Shown: positions 1 to 11,199, counted from the stretch's first letter. The stretch is 64,000 nt of DNA from Girardinichthys multiradiatus (GCF_021462225.1 NC_061800.1:9953002-10017001); one strand, 5' to 3'. Notes: generated by a model from the sequence alone, not told the origin. Program-made: numbers and translations.

Positions 1-589
1 CGGATACATCTTCCATTCATTAGTATCGTGCACTTTTCGATAACATTGCTGTTTATTTTATATGTTTCTGCAGGTGTAGAAGCAGTCTTCTATGGTGTTA
101 TCTTGTTTTCATTGACCGTTTCTCTCCTTTATTCTTTTCTAACTTTTTCCTTTTTTCTGACATCTCTCTCTCTCTTTCTTACTTCCTTTTTTTTTCCTTT
201 TTGTTTCTGTTTCCGTGTCCATTGTAATTGAAATAATCCCAAAGCAAAGAGCTTCATCTTGGCACTCAGACAACAATTCTGAGTGCTACTGTGCTGAACA
301 GGACACTTGATGCTGTTTCAGATAACTTTTTTTTAATGCAAGACAAGTTTATAAAAGGACAATGTATCACATTTTTGCTGTATATAAGAAAGGAAGCACA
401 GTTGAAGAGAAATTACATCAACAGCAAGAAATGCCTAAAGGTTTACCCTGAAACTGTATATAAAAGAAGAATATGTAAATAGCTCATTTTGGACAAAGAA
501 AACAATTACTGAAATACTGAAAAACATTGGCATATTAGGTCTAGATGGTTCAATACAAATAAGCAACTGTTGGGAGTATGATTATTGAT
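1..589. other. Non-coding, AT-rich
   Basis: No convincing gene is seen. Positions 120-230 are a long pyrimidine-rich stretch and the short open frames across it have low-complexity, hydrophobic translations. It is probably intronic, since a receptor exon lies far downstream on the + strand, but this is inference. Confidence 0.4.
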
Positions 590-694
590 TGAATAATCTT
601 GATCAATAATTATAATTACAAATCATAATCTGACAAAATCAATTTCTTAACCATAAATCCTCATTTACGAATCGAGACCAGAGAGGTTTCTGGT

Positions 695-723
695 GTTGTA
701 ATTGTGGCTCTGACAATTACAAC
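695..723. repeat. Perfect inverted repeat, 11-bp arms
   Basis: The arms GTTGTAATTGT and ACAATTACAAC are separated by a 7-nt loop. It lies inside the unclassified block 590-2090. Confidence 0.85.
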
Positions 724-1078
724 CGTTAAATTCTCCGTAATAGTTAATAACTATTGCTGGAGATGTCACTGTTTAATCGACCGTTTCTGCCGAAACGTGT
801 GGAACTTGAACCTTATTTTGACTGACACATCACTTTTTGCACACAATGAAACACCAAACGCTCTCTCTTTATCTATGTGAATATTTATTGTCACCTACTC
901 AACATGCAAAATTCTACACACACAGGGGTAAACACATCTAAATAAGCAAAATCAACAAGCGGTAGTGGGTATGTATCGAGTCAACCAGCAGTTTATGGCA
1001 CAACAGAGGAAAGGAGAGGATATGAAAAGGGGGGTGTGGTGATGACTGGTGGGGGGTTGGAGCGCAGCTTAGAGTGTC

Positions 1079-1102
1079 TTTTATGATCTTCTGATCATAA
1101 AA
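1079..1102. repeat. Perfect inverted repeat, 10-bp arms
   Basis: The arms TTTTATGATC and GATCATAAAA flank a TTCT loop. A G-rich run on the minus strand (1103-1113) abuts it, so it may mark an LTR boundary; that is inference. Confidence 0.85.
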
Positions 1103-1491
1103 CTTCCCCCTTTACTCCTGAACACAAAGGATTGATAACTTTTGGTGGCAAGCTAGCACAGTGAGATTGAAGACAAAGGTAAAATGGATAATTTTACCAT
1201 GAGGTCGTTTTAACAGTCCAGTTTTGCAACGCACCCGCGTTCAGATAGTAAACACAAACAGCTCTAGGAACACGGCGGATCCCGATATTACATAACACAT
1301 CAAAGTTTCAACAAGCAAGGTTACATGCACATATTATTCAGAACACATGAGATCCTAACCAGCGATTCTGATCGCTTCTACAACCTCTGACCCTGCCCAG
1401 GCCTTCTAATAAAGAAATAAAAAAGAAATGGGTTTTACTTGTGCCGTCTTCTTCCTGAGCGAGGGAATTCGAGCGAGGAAACGTGGGGTTG

Positions 1492-1517
1492 AGTTAATTG
1501 TGCGTCCACAATTAACT
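1492..1517. repeat. Perfect inverted repeat, 11-bp arms
   Basis: The arms AGTTAATTGTG and CACAATTAACT flank a CGTC loop. It is the third such stem within 825 bp. Confidence 0.85.
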
Positions 1518-2206
1518 TCAGGGGAACAGTCAGTCTTTGTCCTTCGGTCTTCTTGACAAAAAGGAAAAATATGATCTGACCATCAAAGTCGACTTGAAAA
1601 TGAAACACGGTAGCGGTTCGTTTCTCCGAAGCTCTGTGTCTCCAGTTACGTGTTAACTCACGTCTTCGATCGGCAAAAGTGAAACCTGCGGCCTTCTTAG
1701 TCCACAGACTTCAGTTATGAATAGTTCGTTGTCCAACGAGAGAGAATGAATGAAACTCTTCACAGAGTTCTTCTCTTAAAGTGGCGCTCTTCAATCACCA
1801 GGTCGTTTCCAGCGGAAGGCGGCTTTTCAAACGTGAGCGCCTCCTATATAGCATCCTGTGACGTCAGACTGGGGACGCCCAGTCATATCAGTCGCAATGC
1901 TCGATGGGATATGTAGGAGCGGGCTGTCCTGGGTACAAAATGGCCGATGCCATTGGAGGGGCACAGTGACGTCCAACAACGTGCAGATAATCCAATACTC
2001 AGCAAACAAGTGGTCCAACACAACTAAAGATAAATTTAGGCAAATATCTATTCAGTGCCTTATACAGCAATAAAACAATTTTAAATCTATCTTTTTACAA
2101 ACTGGGAGCAAGTATGTACAGAGTGAAATGAGATGTTAAAATTTGTTCTTGTTGAACAGGAGTCTGGCAGCAGCATTTTGGATGAGCTACAGTCTCATAG
2201 CTTTTT

Positions 2207-2391
2207 TTTTTTTTAAAGATAATTCTTTTTGGCACTAGTGGCCTTTATTTTAACAGTAGGCAGACAGGAAAGAGGGGTAGACATTCGGCAAATGTTGCCC
2301 GGTCCGGGACTCGAACCCGGGATGGCCACCTTGAGGACTGTAGCCTCCGTATATGGTCATGCGCTAACCCCTACACCATCAGCTCCGCACC
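2207..2391 (-). mobile_element. tRNA-derived SINE with 15-bp target duplication
   Basis: Read on the minus strand, the 5' end is tRNA-like. It has an A-box-like segment (TGGTGTAGGGGTTAGC) and a consensus B box (GGTTCGAGTCC), followed by a short body whose tail runs into AAATAAAGGCCACTAGTGCC and an A-rich end, as in common teleost SINEs. The sequence GTCTCATAGCTTTTT occurs exactly at 2192-2206 and again at 2392-2406, a target-site duplication expected of LINE-mediated retrotransposition. It is not a functional tRNA gene, since the 3' half continues into the SINE body. Confidence 0.85.
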
Positions 2392-2406
2392 GTCTCATAG
2401 CTTTTT

Positions 2407-3566
2407 AACAGAGAGTGGTAAAGTCACTGTTACAATAATTTAACCTCCTGAAATAAAAGGATGTATCTTTTTTTCTGTTTCCTGCATGACAAGAATCCCT
2501 TAATAGAGATGCTCTTCAGATTTTAGTAAGCTGATTTATGATACACTTTATAACGTTGTTAAAATTAGGTCTTAATCTGAGGTTTCCTGCATGCTCTGAA
2601 TTTGTAGAACCAAAAAATTACGTCTTTCTCTTCTGCATTAAAATTTATTAAATTCTGTCCTATCCACTCACTAATACTATGGACACACTTAGTGAGTGTA
2701 AGCAACTGTGGTCATGTGGTGACACAAAATAATAAAGTTAAGTGTCATCATCATCAGTGTTGTAACAGATATTGTAATACTGAGTTAAATAAATAAAAAT
2801 TGAATCATTACCTGAGAATGGAGCCTTGGGGAACCCCACTTGATCTTATTTCATCAGATTTATTTGTCAATTGACATAAAGTTGTTCCAATCTGAAAGTT
2901 AGTTGGAACCATTTTAGTAGAACCAACAATAGCCCTCTTTTCCACCCAAAATCTCTGGATTTAAAGCCCCAGGATTTGTTTTACCGGGGTAATAGGAATC
3001 CCTGGGAATTCTATACTTTCTTTTTCCATTGCTCGGAGAGGCCACAGACCATTTATTTTAATCAGCCTAATGACGTACAGTATGTGGAAGTTGTGAAGAA
3101 AAATAAATAAAGCACCACATGGAAAATGATCAGGAACAAGATCCAAAAACACAATTTGCAGCATAATCAGAATAAGAGAAAAACCCAGAACAAAAACTCA
3201 AACACCCTCAAGTATGACCACTACACCTTAATTCCATTACTTCTTTACTCCGTTTAAAAGACTATTAGCTCATAAATATATTTTTGTGTCAACTGATAAA
3301 TAATGGATGATGAGCAGCTTTGGAGTTATACAGTTGATTAATTCCTTCAATTATTCCCTAAGTTGCACAGGTTCCATGAGCAGGAAAAGTTAAAATCATT
3401 ATTTTACAATTAGTTTTTTAACAACCTGCATCTGACCAGAGTTGTTCCTTTACAACTGCATGGCTCATTTACAATACCTACTAAACACTGATTAACACAC
3501 TTATTTTTATTATAACATTATTAGGTAAACTCATTTCAGATAAGTACAGAAAATGTTTTTAGATGA
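2407..3566. other. No gene recognised
   Basis: AT-rich single-copy-like sequence. Short open frames have no recognisable motifs. Confidence 0.4.
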
Positions 3567-3790
3567 GCCCCACCACAGTGGTGTCATCTGCAAACTTTAC
3601 AATAGTGTTGGGGTGAGCGGATGAGTTGTGGAGAGCCAGTGCTGAAGCTCAGGGCTGAAGATGTATGTTGACCCCAAAACGTTGGAGTGTGGCAGTCCAA
3701 TGTTTTTCAGTTTGTCACCAGTCCGTGGGGGATAATGGTGTTGAATGCTGAGCTATAGTAGCTCCTCTGCTGTTCTAGGTGGGGCAGTGC
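3567..3790 (-). pseudogene. LINE reverse transcriptase fragment (L2-like)
   Basis: The minus strand of about 3568-3612 translates to a peptide with KFADDTTVVG. This contains the FADD catalytic motif of reverse transcriptases and the residues typical of fish L2/Rex-type LINEs. Flanking sequence has lost the reading frame. It is a 5'- and 3'-truncated relic with no bearing on host genes. The family assignment is from recall of the motif context. Confidence 0.55.
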
Positions 3791-4805
3791 AGCATGGAGG
3801 GCTGTGGCTACTGCATCCTAAGTGGATCTATTAGAGCTATGGGAAAACTGGTGGAGGTCAAAACATTTGGGAAGGAGTGACGTGATAAGAGCCCTGACAA
3901 TATCTTCAAAGCATTTCATGGCCCCTGATGTCAGTGCAACTCATCAATTGCCACTGACTTTGGAAATGTGGTCAGGGGGACAATGGTGGAGGATTGAAAG
4001 AGGTTTGATCACTACAGTTTTAATAAAACATGACCTCAGTAAAAATATAAGTATTACCTGTAGGTTAAGGAGAGTTTGTTAAATTTAGAGATACATTAAG
4101 ATTTAAGTTGAATAGATTGCATTAGTAAATTAATTTCCAGTAAATTCTTCAAAGTAAGGAAATGAAAACCAAAAGTACAGGTTTTGAGAAGTATTTGACA
4201 TTTCTAATCTATTTTATTTGTAAATAATAATTTTTTATAAAGACAAACATTCATAAACATGTAGTGTATACTTGTAGTTTTTTTTGTAGTTTTATATTAA
4301 ACAAGTGAAACCCAGTGGATGATTGTGCTAGAATACTGATACATAACTTTACATATGAACAGTGACTATTAAGCATTATTTCTGAACATCCTAACTTTAG
4401 TTTTGGGGTGTAAAACCTAAAAGAAAGTTGTATGTAGATATATTGGGGGTCAGGATTGGGATTCCAAAATATGGCTGTTTTATGATGCAACAGCTCTGAA
4501 GCTACACAGGGTTGAAAGGAGGCCTTGTTGAATAACATAATGTCATTATGGCAGGCTGCTGGTCCCCCCTCAGGCTTTGTCACAACAACCTGAACAAGCC
4601 TCAGTGCTCAAATGCCCAATTAAATAATTTCAGGGTTTACATAGCTAGGGTCTTGTGTCAGACTCACTGTTAGGTTTTCTGTTTAGTTTTGTCAGGAGGA
4701 TTTTAACATGAATAGAAAAAGTAAATAGAAAGAGCATTCGTGGGTGTGTTGTGGTTGATGTCAAGTCATGCATGCTGATGTCTCCACAGGTAGTTTAGTT
4801 TTGCT
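3791..4805. other. No gene recognised
   Basis: AT-rich sequence. The 110-residue frame at 4251-4583 has no recognisable domain and looks fortuitous. Confidence 0.4.
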
Positions 4806-5098
4806 CTAACCTGATTGGCCCTGACATAGGGACCAGTGGCGACTGGTGAAAAATATTCTTGGTGGGGCTGATGTAACAATAAATTTCTCCACCTACTCTA
4901 ATATATGAAATGGAATCAACAGTGAGACAACGAATACAACTGAACAGCATTCGTTTCATCATGCCCATGCAATGCCAGTTTAAAAGCACCACAAAACTTA
5001 ATACAGTCGATGAGTTCAGATAAAATATGACGATTCTTATCAACCTCTTCATTGTGCCTTCTTCCCTCAACGTGCTGTCCATCATCTAGCTGTGCCAC
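4806..5098 (-). pseudogene. hAT-family (DUF4371-type) transposase fragment
   Basis: The minus-strand frame at 5098-4916 contains EEVDKNRHILSELIDCIKF and continues with a GHDET segment. This pattern belongs to the N-terminal part of hAT/ZMYM1-like transposases abundant in fish. After it the frame ends and the sequence runs into a terminal-looking GTCGCCACTGG on the minus strand. The catalytic domain and the zinc finger are absent, so this is an internally deleted, non-coding relic. Family call is from recalled motif similarity. Confidence 0.5.
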
Positions 5099-5120
5099 TA
5101 TGGAATGGTTTCCTCCTCTG

Positions 5121-5121
<1 letters not shown>

Positions 5122-5156
<35 letters not shown>

Positions 5157-5176
5157 TGTATTAGTATTATTATTAG
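5122..5176. repeat. (TTA)n microsatellite
   Basis: An uninterrupted TTA run at 5122-5156 is followed by interrupted units to 5176. Confidence 0.95.
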
Positions 5177-6340
5177 AACAGTTCTCTTTGCTTCTTTGGC
5201 TTTTCTAGTTTAGTTTCTCGGTTAGTGTTTCTGTGCTTGTTTACTGTTAGGTTAATTGTTCTTGCTGCATTCTTCTAGTTTATTAGTTCCCCTTTGGCCT
5301 AACACCCTTTTTGTTATTATTTACCCAGTAGCTTGTTTCCTCTTAAGATTAGTTGTTCTTTCCCAGCCTAGCTAGCTCTTTAGTTTAGTTCTTCATGTCC
5401 CTGCTTTGTCTAGTTAGTGTTTCTTCTGGATTTAACTTTGTGTTTTATGTTAGGGTTTTTATTTATATAGGTTTCCTTAGGTGTGTTTTTCATGCTTTTT
5501 AGTTCTTGAATATCATAATGGAGGGATGGCTGGTATAAGTTGACTAGTAGGGTTAAGCCCTCCCTGGTGTTTACAAAAAATGTTAAAATAACAAATAAAC
5601 CCAAAACATGATGAACCGAGCTGCACGGTGAACACTGTGTTTGAGCAGAAAGAAAACCTAAAGGTGTGCATTGAAAAATATCTATATAGATCAGACAGTC
5701 TTGGCTCATGGTTTGTACACATTGCTCAAGGACAAAGCTTTTATTTTTTTTTATCCTATTATCCCCATGCCTTTATGCTTATGTGGACATTCTCTACAAC
5801 ATCCTCCGAAAACGAGCCACGGATCCTTAAAAAAAAAAACATGCTTTAGAGAATTTTTCCTGGTCCATAAATGATCTGAAGGAGTTGTTGACCATGGAGA
5901 AGCGAACTGAGATGAAGACACATGTGCTCCAACAGTGCTCCGGATGCGGAGTTCGTAGTGTGCCCCTGTAGCAGCTTAGGGCTACAAAATAATGATGGAG
6001 CAGTCACAGACTTGCTTTGAGAAGACCCAACTCAAATTCATTTGAACTTATCAACTAGGATCTGTTCTTGGATTTTAACACCAGTTTCGTACAGAAGCAA
6101 TGGGATGCCACATTTTCCAAAAATCTGCAAAGAAAAACTGAAAGGTGAACTAATGGAGATATACAGCAGTATGGAGTTTGCAGGGAGAAACTTCTACCCC
6201 TGTTACTGTTGAAGATGCTAACTCAGAACAATGTTCAGAGCACTTTTTTGAGACCTGACTCTGAAGAGTTTTAGTACACTGAAGATGATCACATTGTTTC
6301 TCGGCAGTAACATGGCAGATGGACTGCTGAATGTGCTGGC
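5177..6340. other. No gene recognised
   Basis: Mixed AT-rich sequence with T-rich runs. Open frames around 5410-5870 overlap on both strands and show no family motif. Confidence 0.4.
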
Positions 6341-6366
6341 TAACCCTAACCCTAACCCTAACCCTA
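6341..6366. repeat. Short interstitial telomeric repeat
   Basis: Four perfect TAACCC units followed by TA, the vertebrate telomere hexamer on its C-rich strand, embedded in ordinary sequence. Confidence 0.95.
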
Positions 6367-7072
6367 TCTATTGGGCAAGAATTCATCCACAAATCACCTG
6401 ATTTTAACAAGGTTGTTATTTATCATTTGCAACCTAGAAAATAAGTCAGACTTAGCTTCTCTTTATATAAGGTTGGCCTCATTAAAAAAAAAAAAAATGC
6501 TTTCTAATATTGTATGTCTTGTTTGATTTCCTTTTACCAATATTGTATATGGAAAATTAACAACTTAAACACATTTCGAAATAATGAGAAATAACAAATA
6601 GAACTGACTCAAAAAGACACAAAAAATAATTTATGCAATGTGTGTCTAAATCTGCCTGTGTTAGGTTTTGGGTTTGAGTTCTGTTTACCTTTTTTGCTCT
6701 GCCATGTACTTCACTTCACTTCTTGCTTTATTTTCAGTTTACTCAGGCTTATGAGATTTATTCTGTTTAGTTTTTAGTTACTTCCCTGCTCCCCATGCTC
6801 ATCTGTGTTAATTAGTCACTCGTTCTCTAGCATTATTTCTTCCACCAGCTGCGCCTGATTCCCTCCTTGATTACCTCCTAAGTTTATTGGTCCATTTCTC
6901 TATCTCCCTCTGGTTTTGATTGTTTGTCACTGACTCCTGTATGCTACCTGGCTCCGTGTCTGTTTTCCTTGTAAGTCGTTTTCTGTTTATGTTATTACAA
7001 TAAGCTCTTCAACTCATCATGCTGCTCCCGAGAGTTCTTCTGCACGTTGGCCCTACAGAAACTCATCATTAT

Positions 7073-7440
7073 ATGACAGAAGGAGCCGGTCAGCCCAAAG
7101 ACCAAGCAGATAGAGCCCGGGAACCTCTCCAGATGCAGCAGCAGGATGAGGAAATGAGATACGAGCCGGGTCAGAACCACTCAGCATTGGAGTTTCCCTG
7201 CCTTCGGGAACAGGGACAGACCAACACCAACGCTCCAGGCACAGTGTGTCTGGACAATGGCTCTGTTCCACTGACTGCTGCCCGTCCTGTTTTCTCCTCC
7301 TCTTGCCATGAACGACGGAATCGTCAAGATGCTTCTGTTCCACAAGTTCCGGCTGGTGCCTCCAATCCTCTTCCAGAGGGTCATGCCATAACCTTCCCAG
7401 GTCTAAGGGATCAAACGGGCACCTCTTCATCTTTCCCGGA
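7073..7440 (+). pseudogene. Gag-like N-terminal segment of the LTR element
   Basis: ATG at 7073 opens MTEGAGQPKDQADRAREP and runs through about 120 hydrophilic residues until the inserted repeat at 7441. The start matches MTEGTSQRDQAGG of the element at 17469-19123. The real upstream frame is in the LTR, so the ATG at the LTR edge is the best start. No nucleocapsid zinc knuckle or capsid motif is seen. Function, if any, would be RNA packaging in trans by a related autonomous element; this is inference. Confidence 0.45.
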
Positions 7441-8110
7441 GGGTCTGGTCAAGTCAAGCCAAGTCAGGTTTATTTATATAGTGCTTTTCAGCAACAAGGC
7501 ACTCGAAGCGCTGTACATGAGGAAAAACGTTACAATGATACAGAAAATCTAACAACAGAAAAACAAATCAAATGACATTAATTATCCTTGGGAGTTTACT
7601 GGTAAGAGCTGGTTCTAATCCAATCTTTCTAATAGAGGTAATTAGCTCATTAAGTCCTCTGTGGTAAGGAATTCATCCTGTGCTAGAAGAAAAATGATAA
7701 TATTAATCCTTGAGGTCACTGGTATGAGGCAGTTGTGGTCCCATCATTCAGAGAAGCTTGGTCAGTGGTAGGTCCAAACTTTTTAAATACTAATAATGTT
7801 TGGCTTTCACTGGTATGAAATAGTTGTATAAGAAATCTAAAAATATGTGGTCATTGGTGTAAAAATAGCTTTAGTACAAATTTTCAAGTACTAATAATAT
7901 TTGGCTTTCACTGGTAATCCTTCTGAGAAATTTGAAAATCTATGAAAAGTAATGCAATCACACATTCAGGTAAGTAAGATAGGAGGAAAAACAAATCATA
8001 TTTCAGACTGTTTTTAGCAGAAAATAGTCGGAAGTAGTACAAAATACCTCAGCAGGGGTAAGCAACACACACATAAGTAAAGATTTAGCAATACCTTCCC
8101 ACTTCACCCG
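7441..8110 (+). repeat. Insertion of a teleost interspersed repeat
   Basis: It opens with GTCAAGTCAAGCCAAGTCAG and then GGTTTATTTATATAGTGCTT and CAACAAGGCACTCGAAGCGC. A shorter related string occurs at 53606-53650. Such 'tttatttatatagc...ttcagcaac' repeats are common in fish. It separates the two halves of the gag-like region. The right boundary is approximate. Confidence 0.45.
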
Positions 8111-9110
8111 ACCTTGCTTCCAGCTTCCAGCTGCCCACCAAGCCCCACGCCTCAAGTCCATACTCGTTGTCTTCAAGCCCAGGATTCCCAGCCATGCTTC
8201 TGCGCTTCTTCAGTTCCCTCCAGTGGTCAACAGCAGAAGTTTTCTGTGTGTCTTAGTTTAACTAAAGACACTGCTCCCCGTCTCCAAAGCACTTCGACTG
8301 CTCCTTCACGGGTTCAGTCCTGTATAGAGGCTGCTAAATCAAAACCATCACCCTCATCTTCTGCTGACCAGCCATCATCGCTGCAGCATTCTCCAGGCCA
8401 ACTGCCATCATCACTGCCGTCGTCTCCAGACCAGCCATCCATCACTCCTGTTCCTAAGTTCCCTGAGGAGTTTGAGGACCAACCTCCTCCATTCTCAGAG
8501 CTCTGCCGAGGGTTCCAGCGGTTCCGGCAAAGCTCCACAGGGCTCCTCCATGGGTTCAGGTGTCTATCCCGGCCTCTCGGTCGGTCACCAGATGAGGTTC
8601 TCTTTTGTCGACCGCCTGACGGGGGTCTCCGAGGGTCCTCAGCACATCGGGGCCGACACCCAGACACGCTTCTTCGTGGGTTCTCCTGGTTTCTCTGCTG
8701 GCCTCCAAGGTTCCTGATTCACTGGGTTCCCGGAGGATCTTTTAGGCCTCTCTGCGGCCAGCTTCCTTGTGGCCAACCTCCAGACCAAGTCTCCAGAGGG
8801 TCCTCTACGCCTCTCCGTGGCCGACCTCCAGAAAGGGTTAGACATCCACATCAGCTTTGCAGAGGGACCTCTACTCGGTGTTGCCGGCCTCCAAACCACC
8901 TCCTTAATCGTCAGCCTCCAGACCACCTGCTCCTTCTCAGCCGGCCTCCAGGTCCACGTCATCACTGCCGTCGCCGGCCTCCTAGTCGCCGCGGACCTCC
9001 TAGACTCCTTCTCAGCCAGCCTCCAGGTCCACGTCATTGTCAACACCTCTGGCCTCCTGAACTCTGTGCCTTGCCATTTTCATGGTTTCCTGCTGACATG
9101 ATGAATATGG
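8111..9110 (+). pseudogene. GC-rich, repeat-bearing gag-like region
   Basis: Open frames cover this stretch in several phases because of high GC, so open length is not evidence of coding. The most sensible frame gives Ser/Pro-rich sequence then PEEFEDQPPPF. A 33-bp unit around CAGCCGGCCTCCAGGTCCAC (about 8936-8968) recurs about 77 bp later. This is the low-complexity internal region of the LTR element, not a host exon; I see no splice-site or conserved-domain support for a host gene. Confidence 0.4.
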
Positions 9111-9151
9111 ATCCACTGGAGTGCGCAAGGATTATTACACACCAATGTGGG

Positions 9152-9350
9152 GCTGCAGGGTGGCACAGTTGGTAGCACGGTTACCTTGCAAAAAGAAGGC
9201 CCTGGGTTCAAATCTCAGTGTGAGGTTTTCTGCATGGAGTTTGCATGTTCTCCCGATGTCCTTTCCCTGTCCCCATTCCCTCTGGGTACTCTGATTTCCT
9301 CCCACCTTCTAAACAGATGGATGGACGGACGGATGGATGGAGGTTTTCCA
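9152..9350 (+). repeat. Unclassified teleost SINE-like repeat, copy 1
   Basis: It begins GGCTGCAGGGTGGCACAGTT, has a B-box-like GGGTTCAAATC, then TGCATGGAGTTTGCATGTTC, and ends in a GGATGGAC-type tail. Copies of the same family lie at 39600-39912 (minus) and 43600-43935 (plus). The class is uncertain: the start is tRNA-like but the body is unlike standard SINEs. Confidence 0.6.
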
Positions 9351-9545
9351 TAGCCTGTTTACACTTTTCTGCTCAGCTGTTTGTTTTGGCTATAGTGATC
9401 TGATGTGTAAGTTTGAATGCCTTGATCAACCAACCAGTACCAATAGAGCCTCTAGCTGATTCTGATTTCTGTATTACGCTATACAAAAGTTTATAAAAAT
9501 ATTTCTTCTAGCCTTCCTGGAGCAGTCATTAGTTATTTATATATA

Positions 9546-11197
9546 CAGTGCCTTGCGAAAGTATTCGGCCCCCGTGAACTTTTCTACCTCTTGCCACATT
9601 TCAGGCTTCAAACATAAAGATATAAAATTCAAATTTTTTGTGAAGAATCAACAACAAGTGGGACACAATCATGAAGTGGAATAAAATGTATTGGATGTGT
9701 CAAACTTGTTTAACAAATAAAAAGCTGAAAAGTGGGGCGTGCAATATTATTCGACCCCCTTGCGTTAACACGTTGTAGCGCCACCCTTTGCTGCAATTAC
9801 AGCTGCAAGTCGCTTCGGGTATGTCTCTATCAGTTTTGCACATCAAGAGACTGAAATTCTTGCCCATTCTTCCTTGCAAAACAGCTCGAGCTCAGTGAGG
9901 TTGGATGGAGAACGTTCGTGGACAGCAGTCTTCAGCTCTTTCCACAGATTCTCGATTGGATTCAGGTCTGGACTTTGACTTGGCCATTCCAACACCTGGA
10001 TACGTTTATTTGTGAACCATTCCATTGTAGATTTGGCTTTATGTTTTGGATCATTGTCTTGTTTGAAGATAGATCTCCGTCCCAGTCTCAGGTCTCTTGC
10101 AGACTCCAACAGGTTTTCTTCCAGAATGGTCCTGTATTTGGCCCCATCCATCTTCCCATCAATTTTGACCATCTTCCCTGTCCCTGCTGATGAAAAGCAG
10201 ACCCAAACCATGATGCTGCCACCACCATGTTTGACAGTGGGGATGGTGTGTTCAGGGTGATGAGCTGTGTTGCTTTTGTGCCAAACATCGTTTTGCATTG
10301 TGGCCAAACATATCGTTTTGCATTGTGGCCAAACAGTTCGATTTTGGTTTCATCTGACCAGAGCACCTTCTTCCACATGTTTAGTGTGTCTCCCAGGTGG
10401 CTTGTGGCAAACCTTAAACGAAATCTTTTATGGATATCTTTGAGAAATGGCTTTCTTCTTGCCACTCTTCCATAAAGGCCAGATTTGTGCAGTGTACGAC
10501 TGATTGTTGTCCTATGGACAGACTCTCCCACCTCAGCTGTAAATCTCTGCAGTTCATCCAGAGTGATCATGGGCCTCTTGGCTGCATCTCTGATCAGTCT
10601 TCTCCTTGTTCGAGATGAGAGTTTAGAGGGACGCCTGGGTCTTGGTAGATTTGCAGTGGTCTGATACTCTTTCCATTTCAATATGATTGCTTGCACAGTG
10701 CTCCCTGGGATGTTTACAGCTTGGGAAATCTTTTTGTATCCAAATCCAGCTTTAAACTTCTCCACAACTGTATCTTGGACCTGGCTGGTGTGTTCCTTGG
10801 TCTTAATGATGCTCTCTGCGCTTTGAACAGAAACCTGAGACTATCACAGAGCAGGTGCCTTTATACGTAGACTTGATTACACACAGGTGGATTCTATTTA
10901 TCATCATCAGTCATTTGGGACAACATGGATCATTCAGAGATCCTCACTGAACTTCTGGAGTGAGTTTGCTGCACTGAAAGTAAAGGGGCCGAATAATATT
11001 ACACGCCCCACTTTTCAGTTTTTTATTTGTTAAAAAGGTTTGACACATCCAATAAATTTCATTCCACTTCACGATTGTTTCCCACTTGTTGTTGATTCTT
11101 CACAAAAAATTTGAATTTTATATCTTTATTTTTGAAGCCTGAAATGTGGCAAAAGGTTGAAGATTTCAAAGGGGCCGAATACTTTTGCAAGGCACTG
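9546..11197 (-). mobile_element. Tc1-like transposon, full length, about 210-bp TIRs
   Basis: The ends are CAGTGCCTTGCGAAAGTATT and its inverse at 11197, flanked by TA at 9544-9545 and 11198-11199, the classical Tc1/mariner target duplication. The inverted repeats extend about 210 bp on each side with only scattered mismatches, long for a Tc1-like element. A single broken transposase gene lies between them on the minus strand. Confidence 0.95.
9765..10805 (-). pseudogene. Tc1-like transposase, disrupted
   Basis: The transposase would cut and reinsert the element through its TIRs at TA. The N-terminal paired-like helix-turn-helix (GYKKISQAVNIPGSTVQ), the GRPR-like RPRRPSKL, then the DDE residues in WSDE, KQDNDPKHKA and LNPIENLW (DD34E spacing class) are visible. 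Three defects are seen: no ATG at the expected start near 10805; a 25-bp tandem duplication at 10291-10335 (unit TTTTGCATTGTGGCCAAACA plus 5 bp) which shifts the frame between the first and second catalytic Asp; and an in-frame stop at 9843-9845 before the expected C-terminus. The product is non-functional. Confidence 0.92.
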
Positions 11198-11199
11198 TA

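Larger units (their letters stand above)
590..2090. repeat. Unclassified interspersed repeat candidate, LTR-like
   Basis: This block differs from its flanks: it is less AT-rich, contains three perfect inverted repeats (695-723, 1079-1102, 1492-1517), and has a TATA-like string at 1851-1857. Read on the minus strand there is a purine-rich run at about 1103-1113, like a polypurine tract, followed by TGATC. This suggests part of an LTR retroelement or endogenous retrovirus UTR, but no gag or pol homology was recognised and no pair of LTRs was found. The boundaries are approximate. Confidence 0.3.
6641..9110 (+). mobile_element. Gag-only LTR element, 3' truncated
   Basis: The left part (about 6641-7078) looks like an LTR: it begins TGTG, ends TATGACA at 7078, and has an AATAAG signal near 7000. 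The gag-like frame begins inside the last LTR bases (ATGACA|GAAGG), exactly as in the complete element at 17469-19123. The internal part resumes at about 8111 with GC-rich sequence encoding Pro/Glu/Asp-rich repeats such as PEEFEDQPPPF, which match PEEFVDELSPL in the other element. No protease, reverse transcriptase or integrase is seen and no 3' LTR was found. It is a second member of the same non-autonomous family, in the opposite orientation and interrupted at 7441-8110. Confidence 0.5.

Noticed and set aside
2281..2391. A tRNA gene on the minus strand
   Set aside because: The B box and A-box-like segment are there, but the sequence continues into a SINE body and is bounded by a 15-bp target duplication.
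5122..5176. Regulatory AT-rich element
   Set aside because: A plain TTA microsatellite explains it.
6150..6410. An 86-residue protein with Arg-Val repeats
   Set aside because: The RV repeat is just the translation of the telomeric hexamers.
8114..9175. A 353-residue host gene
   Set aside because: GC-rich repetitive DNA is open in several phases at once; composition and repeats match the gag-like interior of an LTR element, with no known domain.
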